DNA of 10,851 nt, from positions 1 to 10,851 of the forward strand of contig JAAKFB010000045.1 in NCBI GenBank assembly GCA_011065235.1, in the 5' to 3' direction. A program made the translations under genes and the position numbers. Every line of letters begins with the position of its first letter. The stretch's first letter is position 1. The notes beneath the pieces were generated by a model that was given only the letters and a program-made list of their open reading frames with translations, made no database searches and was not told the origin of the DNA. This stretch comes from Chlamydiota bacterium (GTDB taxonomy: Bacteria > Chlamydiota > Chlamydiia > Chlamydiales > Rhabdochlamydiaceae). Shown here piece by piece: positions 1 through 7,606 of this stretch.

Positions 1-2
1 GT

Positions 3-173
3 TCAGATCTTGAGGATTTTTCCGCAGTAGATATTCCTGCAATATCTACAAGGGAAAATCATCGAGAGATGAATCGATTTTTCCCTCGAGGATTGCCCAA
101 GTTATTTCTTTACGGGCCCTTAGCGCCGTATTCTGCTGCGTTGGTAGCAATCATCGGTGCTATTCTTATCTGA
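3..173 (+). CDS. C-terminal tail of an unrecognised gene, possible terminal membrane segment
   Basis: A plus-strand frame is open from the window edge to a TGA at 171-173 and encodes 56 residues; the other two plus frames stop early (TAG at 28-30, TGA at 11-13). The tail has a polar part rich in acidic and basic residues, a stretch reading RGLPKLFLYGPLAPYS, and a hydrophobic end, AALVAIIGAILI, that could be a membrane anchor. The start lies outside the window. I do not recognise the family. The gene converges with tyrP, with 14 nt between the two stop codons. That this is coding is inferred from the open frame, the plausible composition and its tight end against tyrP; a chance open frame of this length cannot be excluded. 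Confidence 0.45.
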   Translation, partial: SDLEDFSAVDIPAISTRENHREMNRFFPRGLPKLFLYGPLAPYSAALVAIIGAILI

Positions 174-187
174 CGGAGCGTGGTATA

Positions 188-1411
188 TCATAATTTAGGG
201 AGATAGGGTGCGTGAAACATGCGCGAAAGTTGAAAAAACGCAATGAATATGGCAATCAAAAAGAGCACCACAAGCAAGGGCTTGCCTCCAAATACGCGAT
301 AATCTGCCTTGATTTTCTTCTTGTATCTTCCTTTCCAAACCATCAAGACTGGCATCACTCCAAAAAGGAAAACAGCACAAATTCCTCCAGCGAAATCGAG
401 CGCTTTCAAAAAGATGTTTGGATACAAGATCGCCAATAAAAGTGGCGGAAATAATGTGAGTACAACAAGCCAAACCTCTTCATGGCGTTTGTAACTGATA
501 TTGAGTCCATCGGCCAAAAAGTGAGAAAGACTAAGCGATTGCGCCAGAAATGAGGTCAGTATGGCAAAAAAGGCGAGAAAGGTTGCGAAATAGCTCACCC
601 AACTTGACCCAAGAGTTCCAATCAATGCTTGTGATGCCTCTGACCCGTCTTTTAGACTCGTTAAAATTCCCGACTCGCCAGTTAGCGGAACAATGCCAAG
701 AACAATGACTTGCCATATCAAGTAAATGACAAGAGCAAATAGCCCACCCATGATGATGCTCTTGCGAACGCGTTTGAGATCGTTTTTTAAATAGGCGGTC
801 AGGCTGGGAATCATATTATGAAATCCAAACGAGATGACCAAAATCGGTAGGGCAAAAACTATATATTCTGGTGCAGAACGTTCGAGTAACTTGGGTTGAA
901 TATGGCGCACACCTAAAAAAACCAGGGCAAGAAAAACGGTGATTTTCCCCAGCATTAAAAATCGGTTCCATATGTCTACGTGGCGCGTTCCGAGAAAGAT
1001 GATCCACCCACACAAAATCACAAAGAATAGGCTGCCAGCCCAATCGGGAATCGCTATATGAAAAAACTCTTCAAAAATTTTTGTAACAAGCGCTCCAATT
1101 CCCGCAGTATAGGCGAGGAGCAGAGAGTAAAATAAAAAAAGATAGAAGATCCAGCAAAAGAATTTTCCCTTCTTGCCAAGGGATTGGCCCACCATCGAGA
1201 TGAAATTGACTCTTTTCGAAAACCAACCGTTTGTCTCTACAAGGAGCAGGCCCGTTAAGGTCATGAATGCCCATACGCCAAAAAAGGCGACCAAAGAGGG
1301 GAAAAAACCAGCGAGGCCTGTCATGATGGGTAGACCTAACATGCCAGCACCAATACAGCTTCCTGTCAGAAGAAGCGTCCCCCCAAAGACATTCCCCTCA
1401 CGTTTACCCAT
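188..1411 (-). CDS. tyrP: Aromatic amino acid (tyrosine-type) permease, HAAAP family
   Basis: Predicted inner-membrane symporter of 407 residues, close to the usual length of about 400 for TyrP/Mtr-type carriers, importing tyrosine or a related aromatic amino acid. The start MGKREGNVFGGTLLLTGSCIGAGMLGLP carries the glycine-rich first helix (GxxxGAGMLGLP) typical of this family and of the wider APC superfamily. About 11 hydrophobic helices follow, including FGFHNMIPSL near residue 196, a conserved-looking block in the family. Its ATG overlaps the thyX stop by 8 nt (ATGGGTAA) and has no clear Shine-Dalgarno of its own, only an AAAGCAAAGC run, so translation is probably coupled to thyX. Chlamydiae need imported tyrosine, which fits. 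Family placement is confident; the exact substrate (Tyr, Trp or Phe) is inferred. Confidence 0.88.
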   Translation of the reverse strand: MGKREGNVFGGTLLLTGSCIGAGMLGLPIMTGLAGFFPSLVAFFGVWAFMTLTGLLLVETNGWFSKRVNFISMVGQSLGKKGKFFCWIFYLFLFYSLLLAYTAGIGALVTKIFEEFFHIAIPDWAGSLFFVILCGWIIFLGTRHVDIWNRFLMLGKITVFLALVFLGVRHIQPKLLERSAPEYIVFALPILVISFGFHNMIPSLTAYLKNDLKRVRKSIIMGGLFALVIYLIWQVIVLGIVPLTGESGILTSLKDGSEASQALIGTLGSSWVSYFATFLAFFAILTSFLAQSLSLSHFLADGLNISYKRHEEVWLVVLTLFPPLLLAILYPNIFLKALDFAGGICAVFLFGVMPVLMVWKGRYKKKIKADYRVFGGKPLLVVLFLIAIFIAFFQLSRMFHAPYLPKL

Positions 1412-3056
1412 TGCTTTGCTTTGCTTTCATTTTTTCGACGATCCGGATTTCTTGACCGAGGCGGCCTAATTCATATCCGTCGTAATCGACAAATTTGAAA
1501 AAGCGCTCAAATTGAGGGAAGACTTGTGAAGCTTGCTTGGACATTTCCTGTGCGATGAAGCGATACGAGGGATGCCCTGCAGCAACAGAGCGCAATTCAC
1601 AAAGCCACTGCAGAGCGCGCAAATTGATATGAAAATACCAGTGGATGTTGTAACCCATGGGCACGATGTATTGCGCTTCTTCCGAGAGCTCTGGAGCAAT
1701 CTGATCGTACGCTTTCTTGGCTTCATCCATCGCATCGCAATAGGGTTTTTCCATTTCTGTTTCGCGGATTTCTTTGGGAACGTAGTAACCAAAGTCGCAA
1801 CTGAGCAGTTGTCTCTCCTGAGTAAGGATCCGGTGCCTTTGAAGATCTCGATACACTCCAAAATCGGCGACAATTTCAAAGGTGAACATCGCATGCTCGG
1901 CCGCACGCGGAGATTTGTGCCTGCGATTTTCGCGGAAATTGCTTCCCGCTTCTAGAATGCGATTGATTTGGTCTTCTGGAAGACTGCGGCAGTATTCCTG
2001 CAGCTCCATCAAGCCCGATTGAGAGTGGCTAAAGAGCAGAGCGGCCGCCACTTTGACGGGGCTTTCAGAATCATAGGAAATGAGACGGACGCCGGGACTG
2101 CGCATCGAAGGAATATTTTCTGTACATTCATTGGCAACTGATCGCAACTCTCCATTGAGCTGCTCCATGTATTCGGTAAAGGATTGTTGGTGTTTGTGGT
2201 TGCTATCTGCTCTGCGAACGAAGGAAGGGATCACTTTGGAGAGTTCTTGATACGCTTTTTTTCCTGTATCTTGAATTTCTGTTAAATTATGGGAGTTGAG
2301 TTTTTGAACGAGTGTTTCAAAAAAGCGTCCATTTCCAAAAACTCCCATATTGGTGAGAGCACTTGTGGGGAGAAGTCCCCGCAAGCAATCGAGTACTTTT
2401 GCTCGTATAGCCGCTGTATAGGCAACGTTTGAAACATCGTGTTCTTTGGGGAGTTTTTTCTCCATCATTTCGGTCAATTGAGGGATCAGTGCCGAATAGG
2501 TCTCAAAGAATCGATTGCATGTCTGAACGTATAGTTCGCGATAAGCCGATGTCATCAAAATAGGCTCGCGATAAAAGAGGTATTCCCCTCCCACTTTTTG
2601 ATCGAAATAGATATAGCGAGTCGATTTTTCTAAGGGTGAGCCTCCAAGACGAGAATCTTCAACTACTTTTGCTGCCAACATGGTGATGTTTTCTAGAGCA
2701 AGATGACAGCCGCCTAACTCTCCAATCGAATCGTCTCCATACCCATCGAGGATCCGATCGTAAAAATTTTGCGCTTTTTTAATCGCCATGATTTGGTCTT
2801 CGATTTCATGTTCGCCATCTTTAGATTGCATTGTCAATCCGACAATGGCACTAAAAGCGGTCTCTTCGTTCATGATAAATTCTTTTAGAAGCAATGAGCG
2901 CAATCCTAAACCCGAGCGAGAGTAGCGGGAAAAAAGAGCCCCTTTAATCACCTCGGGTAAGTTGCGCAGACAAAAAATGTTGCTCGTTGTATTTGTCACA
3001 TACCGATTTAAAATCTTACTCTGTTGCTCAGAAAAATCTTCGTAATTTTCAATCAT
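1404..3056 (-). CDS. thyX: Double-length flavin-dependent thymidylate synthase (ThyX)
   Basis: Converts dUMP to dTMP using methylene-tetrahydrofolate, FAD and NADPH. The 550 residues are about twice a typical ThyX (220-250), as I recall for chlamydial ThyX. Two ThyX-like halves are visible. The N-terminal half (about 40-270) has SPLEKSTRY at 140-148, matching the substrate side of the signature, and RGLLP at 226-230 followed by N242, but lacks the RHR triad (SRL at 135-137). The C-terminal half (about 330-550) has R407-H408-R409 and N478-L-R...R489, but the rest of its signature has diverged (LTQERQLLS). The ATG at 3056 follows a good GAGGGG Shine-Dalgarno. It lies 58 nt downstream of yjbH and overlaps tyrP by 8 nt. 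I expect an active enzyme with composite sites; that is inference. Confidence 0.93.
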   Translation of the reverse strand: MIENYEDFSEQQSKILNRYVTNTTSNIFCLRNLPEVIKGALFSRYSRSGLGLRSLLLKEFIMNEETAFSAIVGLTMQSKDGEHEIEDQIMAIKKAQNFYDRILDGYGDDSIGELGGCHLALENITMLAAKVVEDSRLGGSPLEKSTRYIYFDQKVGGEYLFYREPILMTSAYRELYVQTCNRFFETYSALIPQLTEMMEKKLPKEHDVSNVAYTAAIRAKVLDCLRGLLPTSALTNMGVFGNGRFFETLVQKLNSHNLTEIQDTGKKAYQELSKVIPSFVRRADSNHKHQQSFTEYMEQLNGELRSVANECTENIPSMRSPGVRLISYDSESPVKVAAALLFSHSQSGLMELQEYCRSLPEDQINRILEAGSNFRENRRHKSPRAAEHAMFTFEIVADFGVYRDLQRHRILTQERQLLSCDFGYYVPKEIRETEMEKPYCDAMDEAKKAYDQIAPELSEEAQYIVPMGYNIHWYFHINLRALQWLCELRSVAAGHPSYRFIAQEMSKQASQVFPQFERFFKFVDYDGYELGRLGQEIRIVEKMKAKQSNG

Positions 3057-3114
3057 AGAGCCCCTCGCTAATACACAATAAACTAACTAGCGTGACATAT
3101 TTTCCCTTGCGAAG

Positions 3115-5244
3115 TCAATCATATCTTTCTTCGTAAAGAGTTGGATAAAGCGTGTTACCCGTCTCGGCAATTGCACCTACATCACGCAACCATGCTGACA
3201 TTGCATTGGTGAGAAAAGTGCGACTACTTTTCTTCAAAAAGATGTCAAAAGGGACATAGAAGGCAAATCCTTTGTCAAAATAGGTCCGCCCATTGACTTT
3301 GTCATTTCCATTGGTGACTGTTAACCAAAGGGAAAAACGGGAACCACTTGGAAAATAGCGGGTCACTTGCAGACGCACTCCCTTATCTTTGGCCAAAAAC
3401 TGCCCGATTCTGGCCTCAAATAGTAAATCCAGTGGCTTGAAATCGTAATAGAGGTCTAAGAAATATTGGAGCCCGATGAAATGTTCTTTCACTTCCCTTT
3501 TATTGGAAGTGAAGCGGAGAACTTCATTTGTAAAGCCAAGGCCTGTGAACTTCCGTTTCCACACAGTGGCAACTTCTGCTCCCACTGCCCAATTAGATTG
3601 GACAGGGTAATAGAGAAGTTCTGTTGCTCCTCCTCCGTAAGCAGGCTCGAAATAGCCCCCGGCCAGCCGATAAAACCATCCCGACCCCACATTCCAAGAT
3701 TTTTGAAGAAAAAATTCCTCTAAGCGTACGCGCCCTCCTTGATAGTATTTCACAGCATCTGTGCGCACGTGTAAAAGTTCAGAGGGGTTGAGCCGATCTC
3801 TATTGAGCAATCCATGCATACTCGAATAGATGGAATAGGAGCCTTGTAATCGATAGGTCAATCCTCCTGGCAAAAATCCTTCAAAAGCACCGAGAAGACC
3901 TAAGCTGTATTTGAATTTTCCGCTCGTCGATCCAAAAAAGGAGATCACCCTCGGGCGCACAGTCATTGTCCACACTTCTCGCTGCCTTTGAAACAGATGA
4001 TGCGCATCATAGGGATCCAGAGAACAGCCCACTTCGCTCATTGGAGACAATGTTTCGATTTCCCATGGAGTCACACAGCACTGGCGATAGAGAAAGAGAT
4101 CACATGTGCGGAAACAATAGCTATGACTTTCGACCCCTTCCGCCTCAATCACTACTTTTACACTTGAAATATTCGAGGGCGTAAGCGCTGCGAGCAAATC
4201 TTGGATCCGCTGACGTAGTGCGGTTTCTTGGCGATAACGATTATTGACCACTCTCAAATAGAGTTGTTTGCCCCATTTTGAGTCGCAGACGAGATAGGCA
4301 TCATACAAATCGAGGCCTTGATCGGCAAAGCTACAAGCTAGATCACACACAAATTCTTTTTCAGGGCGCACAGGACCCATCGGCTCCGTATCCACGGGAG
4401 TGGTGTAGTCGCATGGATCATCGACCTTGGGAATGATTCCCTTTGTGGATCCAAGAGGAAAGCGGATTGAAGCCGATCCGCCGATCTTTTCTCCACGGAC
4501 AGAATTGAGACTGAGTTGAAGAGTATCTCCTAAAAGATAAGAAATCCCACCATTAAATCGCGAGGAGACGGTCCTCCCTTTAAAATGCTCAAACCGATGT
4601 TTTTTGTAGTTGTTTGCATCGTATTCGACAAGGAGGGAAATATTTTTCAAAATAGGGATTTCGGTGCAACGAAAGGGAGTCCATGTACCTCCTCCAAACA
4701 AGCCTTTGATCCGTCCCCATCCATACCCCAGAGAGAGCTCGAAATTGTATTGCTTCCACGTTTTGGTCGCGACAAAATACTGAGAGCTAAAACGCTTAGT
4801 GCCTACCACATCATCCAGACCAAAAGCAATCGATGGGATGAAGGGAAACCCATCTTCTGGCATCAAAATGCCAAATTTGACATTTCCGATCCGGTCAGCA
4901 TCATCTCCAAACCCTTCTCTCCCAAAATTTTCTTCCTCTACACCGCGAAACACGCGATAATTTGCAGACAACTCGATCCGGCTAAACACAGCAAAATTGG
5001 CTCCAAATACCCAGTAGGGAGGAACAGAGGCCACACCAAAATTTATGTCACCTGATTTAGGAAAACGGGCTGACGGCATTGTGAAATAGCCCACGACAAA
5101 TGAGGAGTTGTAGAAAAAGGGGAGCTCATCGTGAATTTCATGGTCAATTTCGTAGGCGAGTGCCAAATCACGAAATAAGCAGCCGCTGTCATCAGCGGAG
5201 CACCGGGAAATAAAAAAAATAAGGATGATAAAGAAAATTTTCAT
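3115..5244 (-). CDS. yjbH: YjbH-family (DUF940) outer-membrane beta-barrel protein
   Basis: A 709-residue exported protein, close to the length of E. coli YjbH (about 700), a family linked to exopolysaccharide export across the outer membrane. I chose the ATG at 5244 because it begins a signal peptide (MKIFFIILIFFISRCSA, then DD); the frame extends 33 codons upstream with no hydrophobic leader. The first third (about 45-265) consists of alternating beta-barrel-like segments with YjbH-style blocks (TMPSARFPKSGDINFG, SIAFGLDDVVGTKRFSSQY). A middle region (about 270-410) has nine cysteines. The last third is the most recognisable (YFEPAYGGGATELLYYP, QFLAKDKGVRLQVTRYF, FDKGFAFYVPFDIF) and has no cysteine. 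No other polysaccharide gene (yjbE/F/G type) is in view, so its substrate here is unknown. It heads the yjbH-thyX-tyrP cluster. Confidence 0.82.
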   Translation of the reverse strand: MKIFFIILIFFISRCSADDSGCLFRDLALAYEIDHEIHDELPFFYNSSFVVGYFTMPSARFPKSGDINFGVASVPPYWVFGANFAVFSRIELSANYRVFRGVEEENFGREGFGDDADRIGNVKFGILMPEDGFPFIPSIAFGLDDVVGTKRFSSQYFVATKTWKQYNFELSLGYGWGRIKGLFGGGTWTPFRCTEIPILKNISLLVEYDANNYKKHRFEHFKGRTVSSRFNGGISYLLGDTLQLSLNSVRGEKIGGSASIRFPLGSTKGIIPKVDDPCDYTTPVDTEPMGPVRPEKEFVCDLACSFADQGLDLYDAYLVCDSKWGKQLYLRVVNNRYRQETALRQRIQDLLAALTPSNISSVKVVIEAEGVESHSYCFRTCDLFLYRQCCVTPWEIETLSPMSEVGCSLDPYDAHHLFQRQREVWTMTVRPRVISFFGSTSGKFKYSLGLLGAFEGFLPGGLTYRLQGSYSIYSSMHGLLNRDRLNPSELLHVRTDAVKYYQGGRVRLEEFFLQKSWNVGSGWFYRLAGGYFEPAYGGGATELLYYPVQSNWAVGAEVATVWKRKFTGLGFTNEVLRFTSNKREVKEHFIGLQYFLDLYYDFKPLDLLFEARIGQFLAKDKGVRLQVTRYFPSGSRFSLWLTVTNGNDKVNGRTYFDKGFAFYVPFDIFLKKSSRTFLTNAMSAWLRDVGAIAETGNTLYPTLYEERYD

Positions 5245-5251
5245 TTTAATT

Positions 5252-5271
5252 CGTGAGCCCAAGGGCTCACG
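5252..5271. promoter_or_regulatory. Perfect 9-bp inverted repeat just upstream of yjbH
   Basis: The arms CGTGAGCCC (5252-5260) and GGGCTCACG (5263-5271) are perfectly complementary around AA. The repeat ends 7 nt before the yjbH ATG and takes the place where a Shine-Dalgarno would be expected. Neither strand has a T-run after it, so it is not an intrinsic terminator. It may be a protein operator or a leader hairpin controlling yjbH translation; which one is inference. Confidence 0.55.
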
Positions 5272-5297
5272 GTATAAACAAAACTTCTTTTTTTCAA
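5271..5297 (-). promoter_or_regulatory. Possible yjbH promoter
   Basis: On the minus strand TTGAAA (5297-5292) and TATACC (5276-5271) form a candidate -35/-10 pair, but the spacer is only 15 nt. If used, transcription would start inside the inverted repeat at 5252-5271. Weak evidence. Confidence 0.28.
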
Positions 5298-5311
5298 TAT
5301 GAGCCAGCGAT

Positions 5312-5340
5312 TTGATAATAAAAACTGAAGGAGCTATACT
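5312..5340 (+). promoter_or_regulatory. greA promoter, sigma70/sigma66-type
   Basis: TTGATA at 5312-5317 and TATACT at 5335-5340 are separated by exactly 17 nt, close to consensus. Transcription would begin near 5347, giving a leader of about 67 nt before the chosen greA start. It also rules out the upstream in-frame TTG at 5312 as a start, because that codon lies within the -35 box. Confidence 0.72.
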
Positions 5341-5413
5341 CACTAGGTACTCGAATAAAATTTATCTAAAAATTATGAGTTTGGTCCAGGATCAGGAACT
5401 TCAAAGGATGGAA

Positions 5414-7573
5414 ATGGGTTATTTAGTCGATTTTGAAAAAGCCATTGATAATCACGATTCCCCGGCCATTTTGCGCCTGTGGGAAGAATATACCTCTACT
5501 GATGAGGTAGATGGTAAAGATTTTGAAGCGATCCTCGAAGCGGTGAAACCTTCAGATTTGAATGACTACATTGGCCGACACATCGAAAGAGGTCTTTCTC
5601 TCTGGGAAAAATTAGACGGAGAATTGGCTGACAACATCTTGCGTTTGATTGTCGATTTGCAAGTCACGAACAACCCTGAATTGCGAAAACTTACGATTTC
5701 TCATCTAGAAACGAAATTCGGAGACGAAAAACTCTTTAATGAAAAGATGCGGCTCATCGGCCTACGAAGTACAAAAGGGGGGTTCACTGGAGCCATCAGC
5801 CATTACATACTTCTCAACCATATGGTCAAAGGAAATTTCGTCTTTCACTCTGCTGGATGGGGCGTCGGAGAAATCATGGAAATTTCCATGCTCCGTGAAC
5901 AGCTCAATCTAGAGTTTGATTACGTCCCTGGGCGTAAAGACATGGCATTTAAAGTCGCTTTCGCTACTTTGATTCCCATTCCAGAGACCCATTTTCTCGC
6001 CCAGCGCTTTGGCAATCCCGACAGCCTTGAGCAGCAAGCAAAAAAAGATTCCGTTGAAGTGATCCGCATGCTCCTCAAAGACCTTGGCCCTAAAACCGCA
6101 GCTGAAATCAAAGATGAACTCTGTGAACTCGTCATTCCCGAAAAAGAGTGGAATCGCTGGTGGCAAACCGCCCGTGCAAAAGTAAAAAAAGACACGCGCA
6201 TCGAAAGCCCTTCTGACTTGAAGAGCCCTTTTCGCCTGCTCAAAAAAGAAATTTCGCATGAAGAGAGATTGCAAAAAGCCCTTGAAAACAAGCCGGATGC
6301 CGATACTCTCATTCAGATGGTCTATACTTTCCTAAAAGACTTTTCCGACACCCTCAAGAATGCCTCTTTTAAAGAATCGCTCCTCGGTAAGTTGAAGGAA
6401 CTCCTCTCTTTTCAAGAAATCACCGCAGCACAAGAGCTGCAAATTCACTTCTTTCTGCAGGATCTCTCAGGAGAAAAAAACTATCTTCCGATTGCAGAAT
6501 TGTTGAAAAAAGTAGATTTCATTGAAGACCTCATTGGAGAAATTCCGATCCAATCTTTGAAAAAACGAACCATCATGGAAGTGCGCAATCACCGTGATGA
6601 TTGGCAAAAGATTTTCTTCTCTCTGTTGTTTAAAGTGGAACAAAATCCCCTTCGCGACTACATCATCGGGCAACTTTTCAAAACAGAGTCAGAAGAAGAA
6701 CTCAAGCAAAAGCTCATGGAACTATGCCTCCATCCCCAAAAATATCCCGACTCCGTAATCTGGTATTTTCAAAAAATCATCTCCGGTACCAAATTGCCCC
6801 TCGGAGATCAGGAAGGAAGAGCCCGCTTTTTTGAAGCTTTCCTCATTCTTCTCAGTTCTCTTGAACAAAAAGGCGAAAGACGCGAGCTCGTTAAAAAGAT
6901 GCATGGCATTCTATCTGCAGGCCGCTATGCCATCGTGCGCAAGCTCATGAAAGAAGCAAGCGTTTCAGATGTACAAGAGTTTTTGCTCCTTGTGACAAAG
7001 TGTCATTCTCTTTCCGATCATGACATCAAAATTTTCTATTCTCTCGCAGAAGTAGCTCATCCTTCTCTGAAAAGCAAGCGGAAGAAAAAAACTATCGAAG
7101 AGGAAGAAGAAGAAGACATCATTTGGACTACAAAAGAAGGCTATGTCATTTTGCAAAAACGCATTGAGCAAATTGGAACTGTTGAAACCGTAGAAAGTGC
7201 TAAAGAAATCGAAGTGGCAAGAGCCCACGGAGATCTTCGCGAAAATGCCGAGTTTAAAGCTGCCCTTGAAAAACGGGATCGCCTACAAGCCGAGCTCAAA
7301 TTTCTTTCTGAACAACTCAATAAATGCCGCGTCCTCACAAATCAAGACATCAATGCCAATGAGGTAGGAGTCGGAACTCTTATTGAATGTGAAAGCGCCG
7401 ATGGAGAAAAAGTCTCCTATACTCTACTCGGTCCTTGGGATGCAAATCCTGACGAGAATATCCTTTCCTTCCAATCGCAACTCGCCAAAAACATGACTGG
7501 ACTCAAAAAAGGAGATAGCTTTGAATTGCAGGGCAAGAAGCTGACTATTTCCAATATCCGTTCTGTTCTTTAA
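5414..7573 (+). CDS. greA: Transcript cleavage/elongation factor GreA with long N-terminal extension
   Basis: Rescues backtracked RNA polymerase by stimulating cleavage of the nascent RNA. The 719 residues far exceed ordinary GreA (about 158) and match the long form of chlamydiae (about 715). Residues 1-550 form an alpha-rich extension with LRLWEEY near the start, a glycine-rich segment (137-190) and WNRWW at 246-250. A basic patch (KSKRKKK, 553-559) and six glutamates (562-567) link it to the GreA coiled coil, whose tip HGDLRENAEF keeps the acidic pair D607 and E610. The FKBP-like GreA/GreB domain fills about 650-716. I chose ATG 5414 because AAGGA (5404-5408) lies 5 nt before it and MGYL resembles chlamydial GreA starts; ATG 5408 and ATG 5375 are alternatives. 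It has its own promoter and ends before the large hairpin at 7607. Confidence 0.93.
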   Translation: MGYLVDFEKAIDNHDSPAILRLWEEYTSTDEVDGKDFEAILEAVKPSDLNDYIGRHIERGLSLWEKLDGELADNILRLIVDLQVTNNPELRKLTISHLETKFGDEKLFNEKMRLIGLRSTKGGFTGAISHYILLNHMVKGNFVFHSAGWGVGEIMEISMLREQLNLEFDYVPGRKDMAFKVAFATLIPIPETHFLAQRFGNPDSLEQQAKKDSVEVIRMLLKDLGPKTAAEIKDELCELVIPEKEWNRWWQTARAKVKKDTRIESPSDLKSPFRLLKKEISHEERLQKALENKPDADTLIQMVYTFLKDFSDTLKNASFKESLLGKLKELLSFQEITAAQELQIHFFLQDLSGEKNYLPIAELLKKVDFIEDLIGEIPIQSLKKRTIMEVRNHRDDWQKIFFSLLFKVEQNPLRDYIIGQLFKTESEEELKQKLMELCLHPQKYPDSVIWYFQKIISGTKLPLGDQEGRARFFEAFLILLSSLEQKGERRELVKKMHGILSAGRYAIVRKLMKEASVSDVQEFLLLVTKCHSLSDHDIKIFYSLAEVAHPSLKSKRKKKTIEEEEEEDIIWTTKEGYVILQKRIEQIGTVETVESAKEIEVARAHGDLRENAEFKAALEKRDRLQAELKFLSEQLNKCRVLTNQDINANEVGVGTLIECESADGEKVSYTLLGPWDANPDENILSFQSQLAKNMTGLKKGDSFELQGKKLTISNIRSVL

Positions 7574-7606
7574 AAAAATATCGAATAAAAATGAAAAGTT
7601 TAATAG

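Noticed and set aside
1533..1955. A 140-codon plus-strand frame
   Set aside because: It lies wholly opposite the conserved C-terminal half of thyX and is best explained as a shadow frame.
3057..3118. A separate promoter for thyX
   Set aside because: A minus-strand TTGACT (3118-3113) is present, but no acceptable -10 stands 16-18 nt from it; co-transcription with yjbH is simpler.
4585..5055. A 156-codon plus-strand frame
   Set aside because: It is antisense to the well-supported YjbH-type gene, has no Shine-Dalgarno, and its product resembles no family I know.
5245..5343. A longer N-terminus for the YjbH-type protein, starting at 5343
   Set aside because: The added 33 residues precede a good signal peptide that begins at the ATG at 5244, and they would cross the inverted repeat and the greA promoter.
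5312..5413. An upstream TTG start for greA at 5312, giving a 753-residue protein
   Set aside because: The TTG lies within the -35 box of a strong promoter (TTGATA-17-TATACT), so it would not be on the transcript, and the extra residues do not look like a GreA N-terminus.
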